64,000 nucleotides of DNA, from positions 248,001 through 312,000 of the forward strand of contig NZ_BMPW01000001.1 in assembly GCF_014647795.1 (NCBI RefSeq), written 5' to 3'. This document shows, piece after piece, positions 8,380-17,494 of this stretch. Numbering within the stretch: position 1 is the first letter of the stretch; each line of letters starts with the position of its first letter. The position numbers and the translations under genes are program-made. Below the pieces are notes generated by a model. The model was not told the DNA's origin. It did not search any database and saw only the letters and a list, made by a program, of their open reading frames with translations. The stretch is from Actinoplanes campanulatus (GTDB lineage Bacteria; Actinomycetota; Actinomycetes; Mycobacteriales; Micromonosporaceae).

Positions 8380-9347
8380 GCCTTCTCCTCTGCCGCTTCC
8401 CGCACCGGTTCGGCACGGCGCGCGGCCGCATCGGCGTCGTACGCCAGGTCCGGGTCGGCGTCGGGCTGCGGTACACAGAGCAGCAGAGCCTTCGGCCGGA
8501 CGTGGATCTTCATGACCTTGCCGGGTGCGATGGTGTCACCGTCGAGCTGACGGGCCCGCGCCCGGTTGCTGTAGATCTCCACCCGCTGTGCGGTATAGGT
8601 CTCCATGAGCGGCACCCGCTCGCGCCGGCTGAGCACCGCCCAGACGAGCGCCGCCCAGTGGGCCAGGTTGGTGGGGCTGAGGATGGCCACGTTGAGCTTG
8701 CCGTCGTCCGGTTCGGCCTTGCTGAGCAGTCGCACCCCGCCCTGGAGGCGGCCCACGTTGCCGACGATCACGGCCGCCGGGCGGCGCGGCATGGGCGGGC
8801 CCCCGTCCAGCCGGATCCGGACCCGCATCGGCCGGTCCAGCAGGTGCTTGGCGGCGCCGCCGAGGTACGCCAGCCAGCCGATCCGCTTCTTCGCCTTCTC
8901 CGAGGTGTCCTCGAGCATCTGGGCGTCGAAGCCCATCCCGGCCATCACCACGAAGCACCGGTCGTCGATGGCGCCGACGTCGATGCGGCGCCGGCCGCCC
9001 TCGAGCGCCACCTCCAGCCCGGTGGCCGGGTCGTTGCCCAGCCCCAGGTTGGCGGCGAGCAGGTTGCCGGTGCCGGCGGGCAGCACGGCCAGTGCCACGC
9101 CGGTGCCGGCCAGCGCGGTGACCACCGCCGTGACGGTGCCGTCGCCGCCGCACGCGAAGACCAGCTCGGCCCCGTCGGCGACGGCACGTCTCGCCTGGCC
9201 GCGGCCGGGGTCCTCGGCCGTCGTCTCGTACCAGGTGGGTTGCGGCCAGCCGGCCCGGCGCAGGCCCTCGTGGAGGGTGCGCCGAAGGTGATCGGGATCG
9301 GCCACCTTGGTGGGGTTCACCACGACCGCGGAGCGGGGTCCAGTCAC
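8376..9347 (-). CDS. Diacylglycerol kinase-like lipid kinase (DAGK catalytic domain)
   Basis: 323 residues from GTG at 9347. It has VVVNPTK at the N-terminus, the nucleotide-binding loop CGGDGTVTAV (GGDGT at 67-71), LPAGTGNLLAANLGL, and the beta-sandwich C-terminal half with AVIVGNVGRLQGGVRLLSKAEPDDGKLNVAILSP. This is the DgkB/YegS/LCB5 family, which phosphorylates diacylglycerol or related lipids with ATP at the membrane face. Followed by BrkB and PAP2 genes, it suggests a phosphorylate/dephosphorylate lipid cycle. It is first in the minus operon and divergent from the DUF1990 gene. Confidence 0.9.
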   Translation of the reverse strand: MTGPRSAVVVNPTKVADPDHLRRTLHEGLRRAGWPQPTWYETTAEDPGRGQARRAVADGAELVFACGGDGTVTAVVTALAGTGVALAVLPAGTGNLLAANLGLGNDPATGLEVALEGGRRRIDVGAIDDRCFVVMAGMGFDAQMLEDTSEKAKKRIGWLAYLGGAAKHLLDRPMRVRIRLDGGPPMPRRPAAVIVGNVGRLQGGVRLLSKAEPDDGKLNVAILSPTNLAHWAALVWAVLSRRERVPLMETYTAQRVEIYSNRARARQLDGDTIAPGKVMKIHVRPKALLLCVPQPDADPDLAYDADAAARRAEPVREAAEEKA

Positions 9348-9424
9348 GTCGCTCAGTGTGCCGGAGTCATGTCACGGCGGCGACTCGACGGCCACCCCCG
9401 ACAGCGGAAGGGCACACTGCAGGG

Positions 9425-9925
9425 GTGACGGAACTGACCTACCCGCATGTCGGGTCCACCCGGACCGGGCGCCTGCCGTCCGGCTACCGGCATCTGCGCT
9501 ACCGCACCCGGATCGGGACCGGCGAGGAGGTGCTGCGCCGGGCCGGTGAGGCGATCCTGAGCTTCCGCATGCACCGGGCCATCGGGACGCGGATCACGGC
9601 GGACGTGGACCGGGCCGCCACCGGGGTGCTGCTGACCGTCGGGATCGGGCCGCTGCGGGCGCCCTGCGAGGTGGTCTGGACGGTCGAGGAGGACGATCGG
9701 ATCGGGTTCGCCTACGGCACCCGGCCCGGGCATCCGGCGACCGGCGAGGAGGCGTTCCTGGCCGAGCTGGACGAGCACGGCGAGGTGTGGTTCTCGGTGA
9801 CCGCGTTCTCCCGTCCGGCGGGCACGTTCATGCGCCTGGCCGGGCCGTTCGCGGTGGGATTCCAGCACGCCTACGCGCGGCTGTGCGGCTCGGCGGTGCG
9901 CCGCCTGGGTACCGTAGGGCGGTGA
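9425..9925 (+). CDS. DUF1990 family protein
   Basis: 166 residues starting at GTG 9425 (VTELTYPHVGSTRTGRLPSG). A longer frame from 9356 exists, but its extra 23 residues lack family similarity and would overlap the divergent promoter. DUF1990 hallmarks are seen: YRHLRYRTRIGTGEEVLRRA, ILSFRMHRAIG, CEVVWTVEEDDRIGFAYGTRPGHPATGEEAF and VWFSVTAFSRPA. The fold is related to START/SRPBCC-type ligand-binding proteins; the biochemical role is unknown. Its stop overlaps the next gene's start (GTGA), so the pair is coupled. Confidence 0.88.
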   Translation: MTELTYPHVGSTRTGRLPSGYRHLRYRTRIGTGEEVLRRAGEAILSFRMHRAIGTRITADVDRAATGVLLTVGIGPLRAPCEVVWTVEEDDRIGFAYGTRPGHPATGEEAFLAELDEHGEVWFSVTAFSRPAGTFMRLAGPFAVGFQHAYARLCGSAVRRLGTVGR

Positions 9926-10698
9926 GCACGACCGAGGTCACCTGGTGGGGGCACAGCACGGTGTGGCTCGCCGATTCCGGCACGACCCTGTTGACCGATC
10001 CGGTGCTCACCGGCCGCCTCGCCCATCTGCGGCGGATGGCCGGCCCGTCGCCGCGACTGCCCGGCGCGCCGGACGCGGTCCTGCTCTCCCACCTGCACGC
10101 CGATCATTTCCACGTCGGATCGCTCCGCGCCGTACCGGGAAAGCCGCTCTTGATCGTGCCCCGCGGAGCCGCCGCCTTCACGGCGAGGGTGATGGGCGCG
10201 GAGGCCGGGGACCGGTGTGTCGAGCTGGCGCCCGGTGAGACGACCGTGGTCGGCGGTGTGCGGGTCCGGGCCGTTCCGGCGCGGCACGACGGCGGCCGTG
10301 GCCCGTGGTCGAGGGACCGGGCGATCGCGATCGGCTTCGTCGTGGAGGGCGCCGCGCGGACGTGGTTCGCCGGCGACACCGGCCTGTTCGACGGGATGCA
10401 CGAGCTGGGCCCGCTGGATCTGGCGCTGGTCCCGGTCGGCGGCTGGGGTCCCACCCTGGGCTCGCACGGGCATCTGGACGCGGCCGACGGCGCCGAGGCG
10501 CTGCGCCGGGTGAGGGCGTCGTGGGCGGTGCCGGTGCACTACGGCACGCTGTGGCCGATCGGGATGGGCCGGATTCGGCGGCACATGTTCGACGGGCCGG
10601 GCGAGAGGTTCGCCGAGCACGCCGCCCGGGTGGCGCCGGAGAGCCGGGTCCGGGTGCTGGCCCACGGCGAGAGTCTCAGCCTGGAGCCGGCCGCGTGA
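9922..10698 (+). CDS. Metallo-beta-lactamase-fold hydrolase (UlaG-like)
   Basis: 258 residues from GTG 9922. Metal-binding motifs are present: WWGHSTVWL, LLSHLHADHFHVGSLR (HxHxDH), VPARHDGG, FAGDTGLFDGM (catalytic/metal Asp) and VPVHYGT. The overall pattern matches small MBL hydrolases of the UlaG/L-ascorbate-6-P lactonase or NAPE-PLD-like group, whose substrates include lactones and phosphodiesters. The neighbourhood (lipid kinase, PAP2, DedA) would suit a lipid-related substrate, but that is inference. Coupled on both sides by 4-bp overlaps. Confidence 0.9.
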   Translation: MSTTEVTWWGHSTVWLADSGTTLLTDPVLTGRLAHLRRMAGPSPRLPGAPDAVLLSHLHADHFHVGSLRAVPGKPLLIVPRGAAAFTARVMGAEAGDRCVELAPGETTVVGGVRVRAVPARHDGGRGPWSRDRAIAIGFVVEGAARTWFAGDTGLFDGMHELGPLDLALVPVGGWGPTLGSHGHLDAADGAEALRRVRASWAVPVHYGTLWPIGMGRIRRHMFDGPGERFAEHAARVAPESRVRVLAHGESLSLEPAA

Positions 10699-11285
10699 TC
10701 GACACGCTGGGAGCGCTCGGCTGGCTGTTCCTGGTGGTCGCGTTCGGGGCGATCGTGCCCGTGGTGCCGACCGGGGCGGCGGTCAGCAGCGCCGCGGCGT
10801 TCGCGTTGCACGAGTACCCGTACGCCATCGGCCTGGTGGTCGCGGCCGGCGCGGCCGGCGCCTACACCGGCGACCTGGTGATGTACGCGATGTGCCGGTA
10901 CGGCGGCGAGCAGCTGGCCCGCCGTCTGCACTGGCTCAACGACGAGGAGCGGCTCAACGCGGTCCGGGCCCGGTTGCAGCGCAGGCAGGTCACGGTGCTG
11001 CTGGTGTCCCGGCTGATCCCGGGCGGGCGGGTGCCGGTGCTGCTGGCGGCCGCCTTCGCCGGGGTGTCGTGGCGCACCTTCGTGATCGCCAACCTGCCCG
11101 CCTGCGTGCTGTGGTCGCTGGTCTACTCCACGATCGGGCTGCTCGGGGCGTCGATCTTCCCCGAGCCGTGGCAGGGTGTGCTCGCCGCGATCGTGGTGAT
11201 CCTGGTGGTGAACCAGTCGATCACCTGGATCTCGCGGTGGTGGGGACGGCGGGCGGCGCGCGCTAGTACTTCAAGTACGTCCTAG
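10695..11285 (+). CDS. DedA / VTT-domain membrane protein
   Basis: 196 residues from GTG 10695, overlapping the previous stop as GTGA. It has four to five hydrophobic helices, the VTT/DedA segment GAYTGDLVMYAMCRYGGEQLARR, and the conserved arginine region VLLVSRLIPGGRVPVLLAAAFAGVSWRTFVIANL. DedA proteins act as lipid (undecaprenyl phosphate or phospholipid) flippases in characterised members. The last 23 bases overlap tail-to-tail with the next, convergent gene. Confidence 0.88.
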   Translation: MIDTLGALGWLFLVVAFGAIVPVVPTGAAVSSAAAFALHEYPYAIGLVVAAGAAGAYTGDLVMYAMCRYGGEQLARRLHWLNDEERLNAVRARLQRRQVTVLLVSRLIPGGRVPVLLAAAFAGVSWRTFVIANLPACVLWSLVYSTIGLLGASIFPEPWQGVLAAIVVILVVNQSITWISRWWGRRAARASTSSTS

Positions 11286-12177
11286 TCATCTTGCCGACCT
11301 TCTCGACCAGTGCCATCCCGCCGTTCATGGTCTTGTTGGTGTGCGACAGGACGGCGATCGACACGTCGGTCTCGTCCCCGGTGACCTGACCGACGGTGTT
11401 GATGATCCACAGGTTGCTCTCGGTGGAGCGCTGGAGCCAGCCGTTCTTGACGGTGGCGTCCTCGCCGGTCTTCGCCACCGCGGGCACACCCCAGTCCTGA
11501 TCCGGGGCGACCGTGCTCATCAGCTTGTGCGCGTAGGCGCGGGACGCCTCGGACAGCTCGCTCTCGTCGTCGACCAGTTGGTCCAGCAGTTTCACCTGGT
11601 CCTTGACGGTGGTCCGGGTGAGGCCCCAGGAGCTGTTGACCTTGGTCTGGGTGAGGCCGAGACGCTTGTTGCAGGCGGTCAGCCCGGTGTACCGCCCGAT
11701 CTTGCCGAACAGCGAGGTGGTGGACGCGTTGTCGCTGTACCGGATCATCTTGTCGGCCAGTGACTTCTCGCTGGTGGTCAGCTTGCGGCCGTCGTCCTGG
11801 GCGGTGAGCAGGAGGCAGGCGAGCACCTGCACCTTCACCACGCTGGCGGTCTCGTACTTCTCCTCGCCGCGGTACGCGTACGTCTGCCCGGTCTTGCGGT
11901 CGAAGACGGCGACCGAGAACTCCGGTTTGCCGGAGGCATACGTCTTGAGGGCCGCGTCGAGCGCTTTGACCCGTTTGGCCCGCTCGATGGCGGCCAGCTC
12001 CTCGGGGGTGGGGCCGGTCGGCGTGGGCGACGCCTTCGGGGCGTCCTGGAACGATCCGGCGAGCGGGCCGGTCCCGCCGCCCTCGCCGTCGCCCAGCATG
12101 CCCTTCGCCACCAGGACGGATCCCCCCAGAATGCCGGCGGCGGCCACCATCAGAATCAGATTTCGGGTACGTCGCAC
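11263..12177 (-). CDS. Serine hydrolase, class A beta-lactamase-like, membrane-anchored or secreted
   Basis: 304 residues from GTG 12177. A hydrophobic N-terminal helix (6-27) acts as signal or anchor, followed by a Gly/Pro/Thr linker to about 58. The catalytic domain has SVVK (S112-x-x-K115), SDN at 148-150 and AKTG with KTG at 236-238, the three penicillin-recognising motifs. I do not see a clear ExxxN omega-loop motif, so a peptidoglycan-linked or esterase-like role is as likely as beta-lactam hydrolysis. Monocistronic and convergent with the DedA gene. Confidence 0.82.
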   Translation of the reverse strand: MRRTRNLILMVAAAGILGGSVLVAKGMLGDGEGGGTGPLAGSFQDAPKASPTPTGPTPEELAAIERAKRVKALDAALKTYASGKPEFSVAVFDRKTGQTYAYRGEEKYETASVVKVQVLACLLLTAQDDGRKLTTSEKSLADKMIRYSDNASTTSLFGKIGRYTGLTACNKRLGLTQTKVNSSWGLTRTTVKDQVKLLDQLVDDESELSEASRAYAHKLMSTVAPDQDWGVPAVAKTGEDATVKNGWLQRSTESNLWIINTVGQVTGDETDVSIAVLSHTNKTMNGGMALVEKVGKMTRTYLKY

Positions 12178-12311
12178 CCATGCATACTGCCGTGCCGGTG
12201 CCCTCCATGGCTCACCGGAATCCTGTGGATTCCCGACTTTCGACGCTCGGCTTCCCTACCGGCACGTTCCGTCACCGCTCGGCGGGTGCGCCCGCGGCGC
12301 ACAATGGAGGC

Positions 12312-13025
12312 ATGCCCTCTCTCGTGTCCTCCGTTCTCCAGGTGACCGTGATAGCCGCCGGCAAAGTGATCGAGACAGCTGCCACGGCCGCGACCATCCC
12401 GGTGCGGGCGATCGGGCTGATCGGCCAGACCGAGCTGTTGATCAACCGGATGACCCTGGCCGTCGCCCAGGCCGAGGACCTGATCAAGCGGGTGACCGCG
12501 GTGGCCGCCGCGGCCGAGCAGACGGTGGCCGAGGCGCGGGCTCTCACCACCGCGGCGACCCTGGCCGTGGACGAGGCGGCGGCGGTCGCGACCACCGCCG
12601 GCGACCTGATCCGGCGGGTGTCGGTGACCGCCGAGGCAGCGGGCGTGGTGGTCGGCGACGCGGCCACCGCCCTCGGCGAGGTCAGCGCCATCGCGACCCG
12701 GGCGAAGTCCGTCGCGGGCGAGGTCGAGGTGCTCGTCGGCGACTACTCCCCCACGCTGCGCGACGCCGCCCCGCTGGCCGCCCATTTCGTCGCCGAGCTG
12801 ACGCCGGACGAGGTGACCGCCGCGATCCGGATGATCGACGAGTTCCCGGCCCTCCAGCGGCACCTGGTCCACGACGTGATGCCGCTGCTCGGCAAGCTCG
12901 ACCAGGTCGGGCCGGACCTGCACAAGCTGCTCGAGGTGACCGAGGACCTGCACCTCGCCATCGCCGGGCTGCCCGGCCTCAAGATGCTGCGCCGCCGCGG
13001 CGAGGAGCGGGCCCACGACGCCTAG
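12312..13025 (+). CDS. Alanine-rich helical protein of unknown function
   Basis: About 237 residues, nearly all predicted helix, rich in Ala, Val, Thr and Glu, with heptad-like spacing (AEQTVAEARALTTAATLAVDEAAA) suggesting long amphipathic or coiled-coil helices. The C-terminal part (LTPDEVTAAIRMIDEFPALQRHLVHDVMPLLGKLDQVGPDLHKLLEV) looks more globular. No family recognised; phasin- or apolipoprotein-like helices are possible. TGGAGG at 12305-12310 is only 1 base before the ATG at 12312 but well placed for the in-frame GTG at 12324, which may be the true start. Confidence 0.6.
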   Translation: MPSLVSSVLQVTVIAAGKVIETAATAATIPVRAIGLIGQTELLINRMTLAVAQAEDLIKRVTAVAAAAEQTVAEARALTTAATLAVDEAAAVATTAGDLIRRVSVTAEAAGVVVGDAATALGEVSAIATRAKSVAGEVEVLVGDYSPTLRDAAPLAAHFVAELTPDEVTAAIRMIDEFPALQRHLVHDVMPLLGKLDQVGPDLHKLLEVTEDLHLAIAGLPGLKMLRRRGEERAHDA

Positions 13026-13033
13026 GGACCGGT

Positions 13034-14200
<1,167 letters not shown>

Positions 14201-14204
14201 GACA

Positions 14205-14234
14205 CCCGCCCCCGATCAGGTGATCGGGGGCGGG
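14205..14234 (-). terminator. Perfect 13-bp hairpin after the protease gene
   Basis: CCCGCCCCCGATC - AGGT - GATCGGGGGCGGG. It lies 61 bp past the protease stop on the minus strand and directly before the P450 start. There is no U-tract, as is usual for actinobacterial terminators; an attenuator role for the P450 gene is also possible. Confidence 0.65.
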
Positions 14235-14295
14235 CGCCCGTTCCGGCCCGGCTCTGTTCGGAGAGCGAACGGTCGCTTCACACCGGGCCGTGGGA

Positions 14296-15336
14296 TCAGA
14301 AGACCGAGACCCCGTACGCGCTGAGGGCCTCGACCACCGGCTGGAAGTAGGTCACGCCACCGCTGGTGCAGTTGCCACTGCCACCGGAGGTGAGACCGTG
14401 CGCGGTGGTGCCGGAGTACAGCGAGCCGCCGCTGTCACCGGGCTGCGCGCAGACGGTGGTGCGGATGAGCCCGGACACCGACCCCTCGGCGTAGTTCACT
14501 GTGCTGTTGAGCGCGGTGACCCGGCCGGAGCGGGTGCCGGTGGTGGAGCCGCGGCGGTAGACGGTGGCGCCGACGGCCGGGGTGGCCGCCGAGGTGATGT
14601 CGACCGAGGTGCCGACGCCGCCGGTCTTGGTGATCGTCGTGTTGGTGTAGCGGACGATGCCGTAGTCGTTGCCGGGGAAGCTGCTGCCGGCGGTGGTGCC
14701 GAGCGTCGCCGAGCCGTTGTTCCAGGACGACGTGCCGCGGGTGCAGTGGCCGGCGGTGAGGAAGTAGTACGTGCCGGCGCTGTTGCGCACGTTGAAGCCG
14801 AGCGAGCAGCGGCCGCCGCCGGAGTAGATGGCGTCGCCACCGGAGATCTTGATGGTCATCTTGCCCGGGACGGACTCGATGCGGGCGGCGTCACCGAGCT
14901 TCGCGACGGTGGCCTGGACGGCGGCCAGCTTGGCGCCGGTAACCGTCTCGTCGACGCTGACGATGACCTGGTTGCTGACCGGGTCGATGGCGAACGCCGT
15001 ACCGGGGGTCTTGAGGTTGACCTTCAGGCTCTCGTCGGCGGCCGCCAGGGTGGCGCCGCTGCGGGCCACGTAGCGGGCGGTCGCGCCGGCCGCGGTCACC
15101 TCGGCGGCGGTCGCCGCGTCGGTCACGTTGACCACGATCTTGCCGGAGGCGTCGATGTATGAGCCGGCGTCGCGGGCGCCCAGACGGGCGTCGAGGCCGG
15201 AGGCGAGTGCGGAGGGGGCGAAGGACGGGTCACCGGCAACCGGGGCGGCCGTCGCGGGTGAGGCGGCGAGTCCACTGGCGACGAGGATGCCCGCGGCCAG
15301 GCCGACGATCGGCCGGCGCAGCTTGGGGTTGAGCAC
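14296..15336 (-). CDS. Secreted S1 serine protease with prodomain (streptogrisin/alpha-lytic type)
   Basis: 346 residues from GTG 15336, chosen because AGGGAGG lies just upstream. A longer frame begins at 15393 but adds an implausible Arg-rich leader. Signal peptide 1-30 (cleavage near ATA-AP), a prodomain to about residue 165 ([26 protein letters not shown] is the alpha-lytic pro-region pattern), then the protease with TAGHC (H197), GNDYGIV (D224) and GDSGGS (S302). Three disulfides are likely. It should be exported, self-processed and act as an extracellular protease. It is followed by a strong hairpin. Confidence 0.93.
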   Translation of the reverse strand: MLNPKLRRPIVGLAAGILVASGLAASPATAAPVAGDPSFAPSALASGLDARLGARDAGSYIDASGKIVVNVTDAATAAEVTAAGATARYVARSGATLAAADESLKVNLKTPGTAFAIDPVSNQVIVSVDETVTGAKLAAVQATVAKLGDAARIESVPGKMTIKISGGDAIYSGGGRCSLGFNVRNSAGTYYFLTAGHCTRGTSSWNNGSATLGTTAGSSFPGNDYGIVRYTNTTITKTGGVGTSVDITSAATPAVGATVYRRGSTTGTRSGRVTALNSTVNYAEGSVSGLIRTTVCAQPGDSGGSLYSGTTAHGLTSGGSGNCTSGGVTYFQPVVEALSAYGVSVF

Positions 15337-15389
15337 GGTTCCTCCCTGGGGGAACGGGGGTGGCACGCCGGTCCGGCGCGCCCGTGCTC

Positions 15390-15435
15390 GCAAGTATTTA
15401 AATTGATCTATCTAATTGCAAGACATGTGAACGAT
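15390..15435 (-). promoter_or_regulatory. AT-rich upstream region of the protease gene
   Basis: The run around AAGTATTTAAATTGATC and TATCTAATTGCAAGAC is strikingly AT-rich against its surroundings and lies 55-100 bp before the protease start, where a promoter is expected. It contains TCTATCTA, related to the CCTATCT arms of the palindrome at 16143. Confidence 0.35.
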
Positions 15436-15555
15436 CACCGATTGCCGGTCAACGGCACTCTGACCAGGTAAAACGATCGCGTCATACCGTGGGCCTATAA
15501 CCCTTTCGGGATGAACGTCGCTGACCGGCACGGCACCAACATCGACACACCGGCG

Positions 15556-16080
15556 TCACCCGTGGTCGACGACGGTGATCCCGGCGTCGTCGGCGAGGCG
15601 GTAGCCCAGGCCGTACACCGTGGTGATCAGCTCCGGGTCGTCGAGCTTGGTGCGCAGCCGGCTGACGTGCACGTCGACCGTGCGGTTGGTGGTGTGCCGG
15701 TGACCCCAGACGTGGGTCAGCAACTGAGCACGGCTGAACACCTGACGGGGGTGCCGGGCCAGGAAGAGCAGCAGGTCGTACTCCAGGCGGCTGAGCTCGA
15801 GCGGGCGGCCGCCACGGAACGCGGTCCGGGCGAGGGGGTCGAGCCGGAGCCCGGCGGCGGGCACGGCGACCGGCTCGTCCACCTCCACCGCGGAGGCCGC
15901 GTGCACCAGCTCCCGCAGCGCGGCGAGCACCCGCTCCCGGCCACCGGCACCGCCCGCGATGCTGATCGTCACGGTCACCGGCTCGTCGGCGCCGGCCTCC
16001 GGCGGCGGGTCGGGCACCGGGCGGAGCAGGACCGGGCGGGAATACGTGCTGTTCGGATGGGCAACGGCGAGAGCGGACAC
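15556..16080 (-). CDS. OmpR-type winged-helix DNA-binding protein without receiver domain
   Basis: 174 residues from GTG 16080, preceded by GGGAAGGAG; a longer frame from ATG 16140 is possible. The first 90 residues show no receiver phosphorylation motif. The C-terminal about 95 residues are a Trans_reg_C winged helix: LELSRLEYDLLLFLARHPRQVFSRAQLLTHVWGHRHTTNRTVDVHVSRLRTKL, then LITTVYGLGYRL. It is thus an orphan DNA-binding regulator, probably phosphorylation-independent. Candidate targets are the adjacent protease and FMN reductase genes. Confidence 0.85.
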   Translation of the reverse strand: MSALAVAHPNSTYSRPVLLRPVPDPPPEAGADEPVTVTISIAGGAGGRERVLAALRELVHAASAVEVDEPVAVPAAGLRLDPLARTAFRGGRPLELSRLEYDLLLFLARHPRQVFSRAQLLTHVWGHRHTTNRTVDVHVSRLRTKLDDPELITTVYGLGYRLADDAGITVVDHG

Positions 16081-16142
16081 GACGGGCTCCTTCCCAGGGG
16101 AACGCCCCCCGAGTGCGGGTGGCGCAGCGTAAGGATACATTT

Positions 16143-16159
16143 CCTATCTGCTAGATAGG
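16143..16159. promoter_or_regulatory. Perfect palindrome between winged-helix and FMN reductase genes
   Basis: CCTATCT-GCT-AGATAGG, two perfect 7-bp arms in the divergent gap (16081-16377), 63 bp upstream of the regulator's GTG. It is a candidate operator for autoregulation. The rest of the gap shows no other clear element. Confidence 0.45.
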
Positions 16160-16377
16160 TATACCCCCCGCGGTGTCCGGCGTCATACCCCCAGGGATCA
16201 GCACACCCTTATCCCTCGCCACAAGATCACTGCCTGACTGATCTCCGCTTCGCCGTCCGGCGCCGGCGCGATAGTGCGAATTTCCTATTGAAACCCTAGA
16301 GTATGTGGGAGCAGTGGGAGAAGTGCGATGCCTACCGCTCCCACGCCGGAACCCATCCCCCTGAGAGGCGCACCGAC

Positions 16378-16860
16378 ATGTCTGGAATCGTGGTGATCTC
16401 CGGCAACCCGCGGGCCGGGTCCCGGACGTCCACATTGGCCATCGCGGTCGGCGAGGCGATCGCCGGGCGGCTCGGGTCACCCGAGCCGCACGTGATCGAG
16501 GTCGGCTCGCTCGGCACCGGCCTGCTCACCCCGGGCGACGAGGCGACGAAGGCGGCACTCGCGGTGATCACCGAGGCGAACCTCCTGGTCGTCGCGACAC
16601 CCACCTACAAGGGCAGCTACACCGGAGTGCTCAAGGTGCTGCTCGACCGACTGCCGGCGCAGGCGCTGGCCGGGAAGCTGAGCGTCCCGGTGGTGACCGC
16701 GGGCGTCGCGCCGCAGGCCGCCGCGGCCGAGGCGATCCTGCGACAGCTGCTGGTCGAGCTCGGCGCCATCGTGGTTCGGCCGGGCCTGCCGGTGCTGGAG
16801 GCCGACCTGGCCGAGTCCGCCGTGATCGCACAGAAGTACGCGGCCGCGCTGGACTGGTGA
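16378..16860 (+). CDS. NADPH-dependent FMN reductase family protein
   Basis: 160 residues from ATG 16378, with GAGAGG upstream. It is a flavodoxin-like fold: VVISGNPRAGSRTSTLA (phosphate loop), VVATPTYKGSYTGVLKVLLDRLP (flavin-binding YKGSYTG), then VVTAGVAPQAAAAEAILRQLL. It resembles SsuE/MsuE-type reductases that supply reduced FMN to monooxygenases. No sulfonate gene is nearby. It converges with the response-regulator gene, 4 bp between stops. Confidence 0.88.
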   Translation: MSGIVVISGNPRAGSRTSTLAIAVGEAIAGRLGSPEPHVIEVGSLGTGLLTPGDEATKAALAVITEANLLVVATPTYKGSYTGVLKVLLDRLPAQALAGKLSVPVVTAGVAPQAAAAEAILRQLLVELGAIVVRPGLPVLEADLAESAVIAQKYAAALDW

Positions 16861-16864
16861 CCGC

Positions 16865-17494
16865 TCAGGACCGGTGGGCGAGCAGCGCCAGGCGCACCCG
16901 GTTCGGGCTCCCGGTCTTGGTCATCAGCGCGGTGATGTGGGTCTTCACCGTGGTCACCCCGATGTGCATGCGCTCGGCGATCTCGGCGTTGCTCAGACCC
17001 TCGCCGACCAGGCCGAGCACCTCCTCCTCGCGGGCGGTCAGCCCGGCCGCCCGGGGGCGGGGCGCCTCCGGGCGGGCGTCGACCGCGCGCCGCACCAGCC
17101 GCCGCAGCACTTCCCCGCTGAACGGGCTCTCCCCCGCGGCCACCTGCCGGATCCCGTTCAGCAGCTCGTCCGGCGGGGCGTCCTTGAGCAGGAAACCGCA
17201 GGCCCCGGCCTGGAGAGCCGGGTAGAGGTGGTCGTCGTCGCCGAAGGTGGTCAGCACCAGGACCCGGGCCGCAGGCCGGGCGCCGATGATCCGGCTGGTG
17301 GCGGTGATCCCGTCGACGCCGGGCATGCGCAGGTCCATGACGATCACGTCGGGCAGCAGGCGGGCGGCCAGCTCGACCGCTTGCCGGCCGTCCCCGGCCT
17401 CGCCGACCACCTCGATGCCGTCCGCCGCGTCGCACAGCATCCGCAGCCCGGCCCGGACCAGCCGCTGATCGTCCACGAGCAACACCCGGATCAT
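16865..17494 (-). CDS. NarL-family response regulator
   Basis: 209 residues from ATG 17494. Receiver domain with DD at 8-9, phospho-acceptor D54 (VIVMDLRMPG), Thr and Lys (LKDAPPDELL) switch residues; then a LuxR-type HTH (LTAREEEVLGLVGEGLSNAEIAERMHIGVTTVKTHITALMTKTG). Coupled to the histidine kinase by an ATGA overlap. Likely controls its own four-gene operon or nearby export genes. Confidence 0.95.
   Translation of the reverse strand: MIRVLLVDDQRLVRAGLRMLCDAADGIEVVGEAGDGRQAVELAARLLPDVIVMDLRMPGVDGITATSRIIGARPAARVLVLTTFGDDDHLYPALQAGACGFLLKDAPPDELLNGIRQVAAGESPFSGEVLRRLVRRAVDARPEAPRPRAAGLTAREEEVLGLVGEGLSNAEIAERMHIGVTTVKTHITALMTKTGSPNRVRLALLAHRS

Noticed and set aside
5554-8550. Plus-strand open frame of nearly 1,000 codons opposite PAP2, BrkB and the lipid kinase
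   Set aside because: Composition (Asp/Arg/Gln/Gly repeats) is that of antisense translation, while the minus strand carries three clear families.
11263-12177. Confident beta-lactam resistance gene
   Set aside because: The three serine-hydrolase motifs are present but a clear omega-loop ExxxN motif was not found, so the activity stays open.
12180-12311. Longer N-terminus of the helical protein from ATG 12180
   Set aside because: The extension overlaps the promoter of the divergent beta-lactamase-like gene and is not helical or alanine-rich like the rest.
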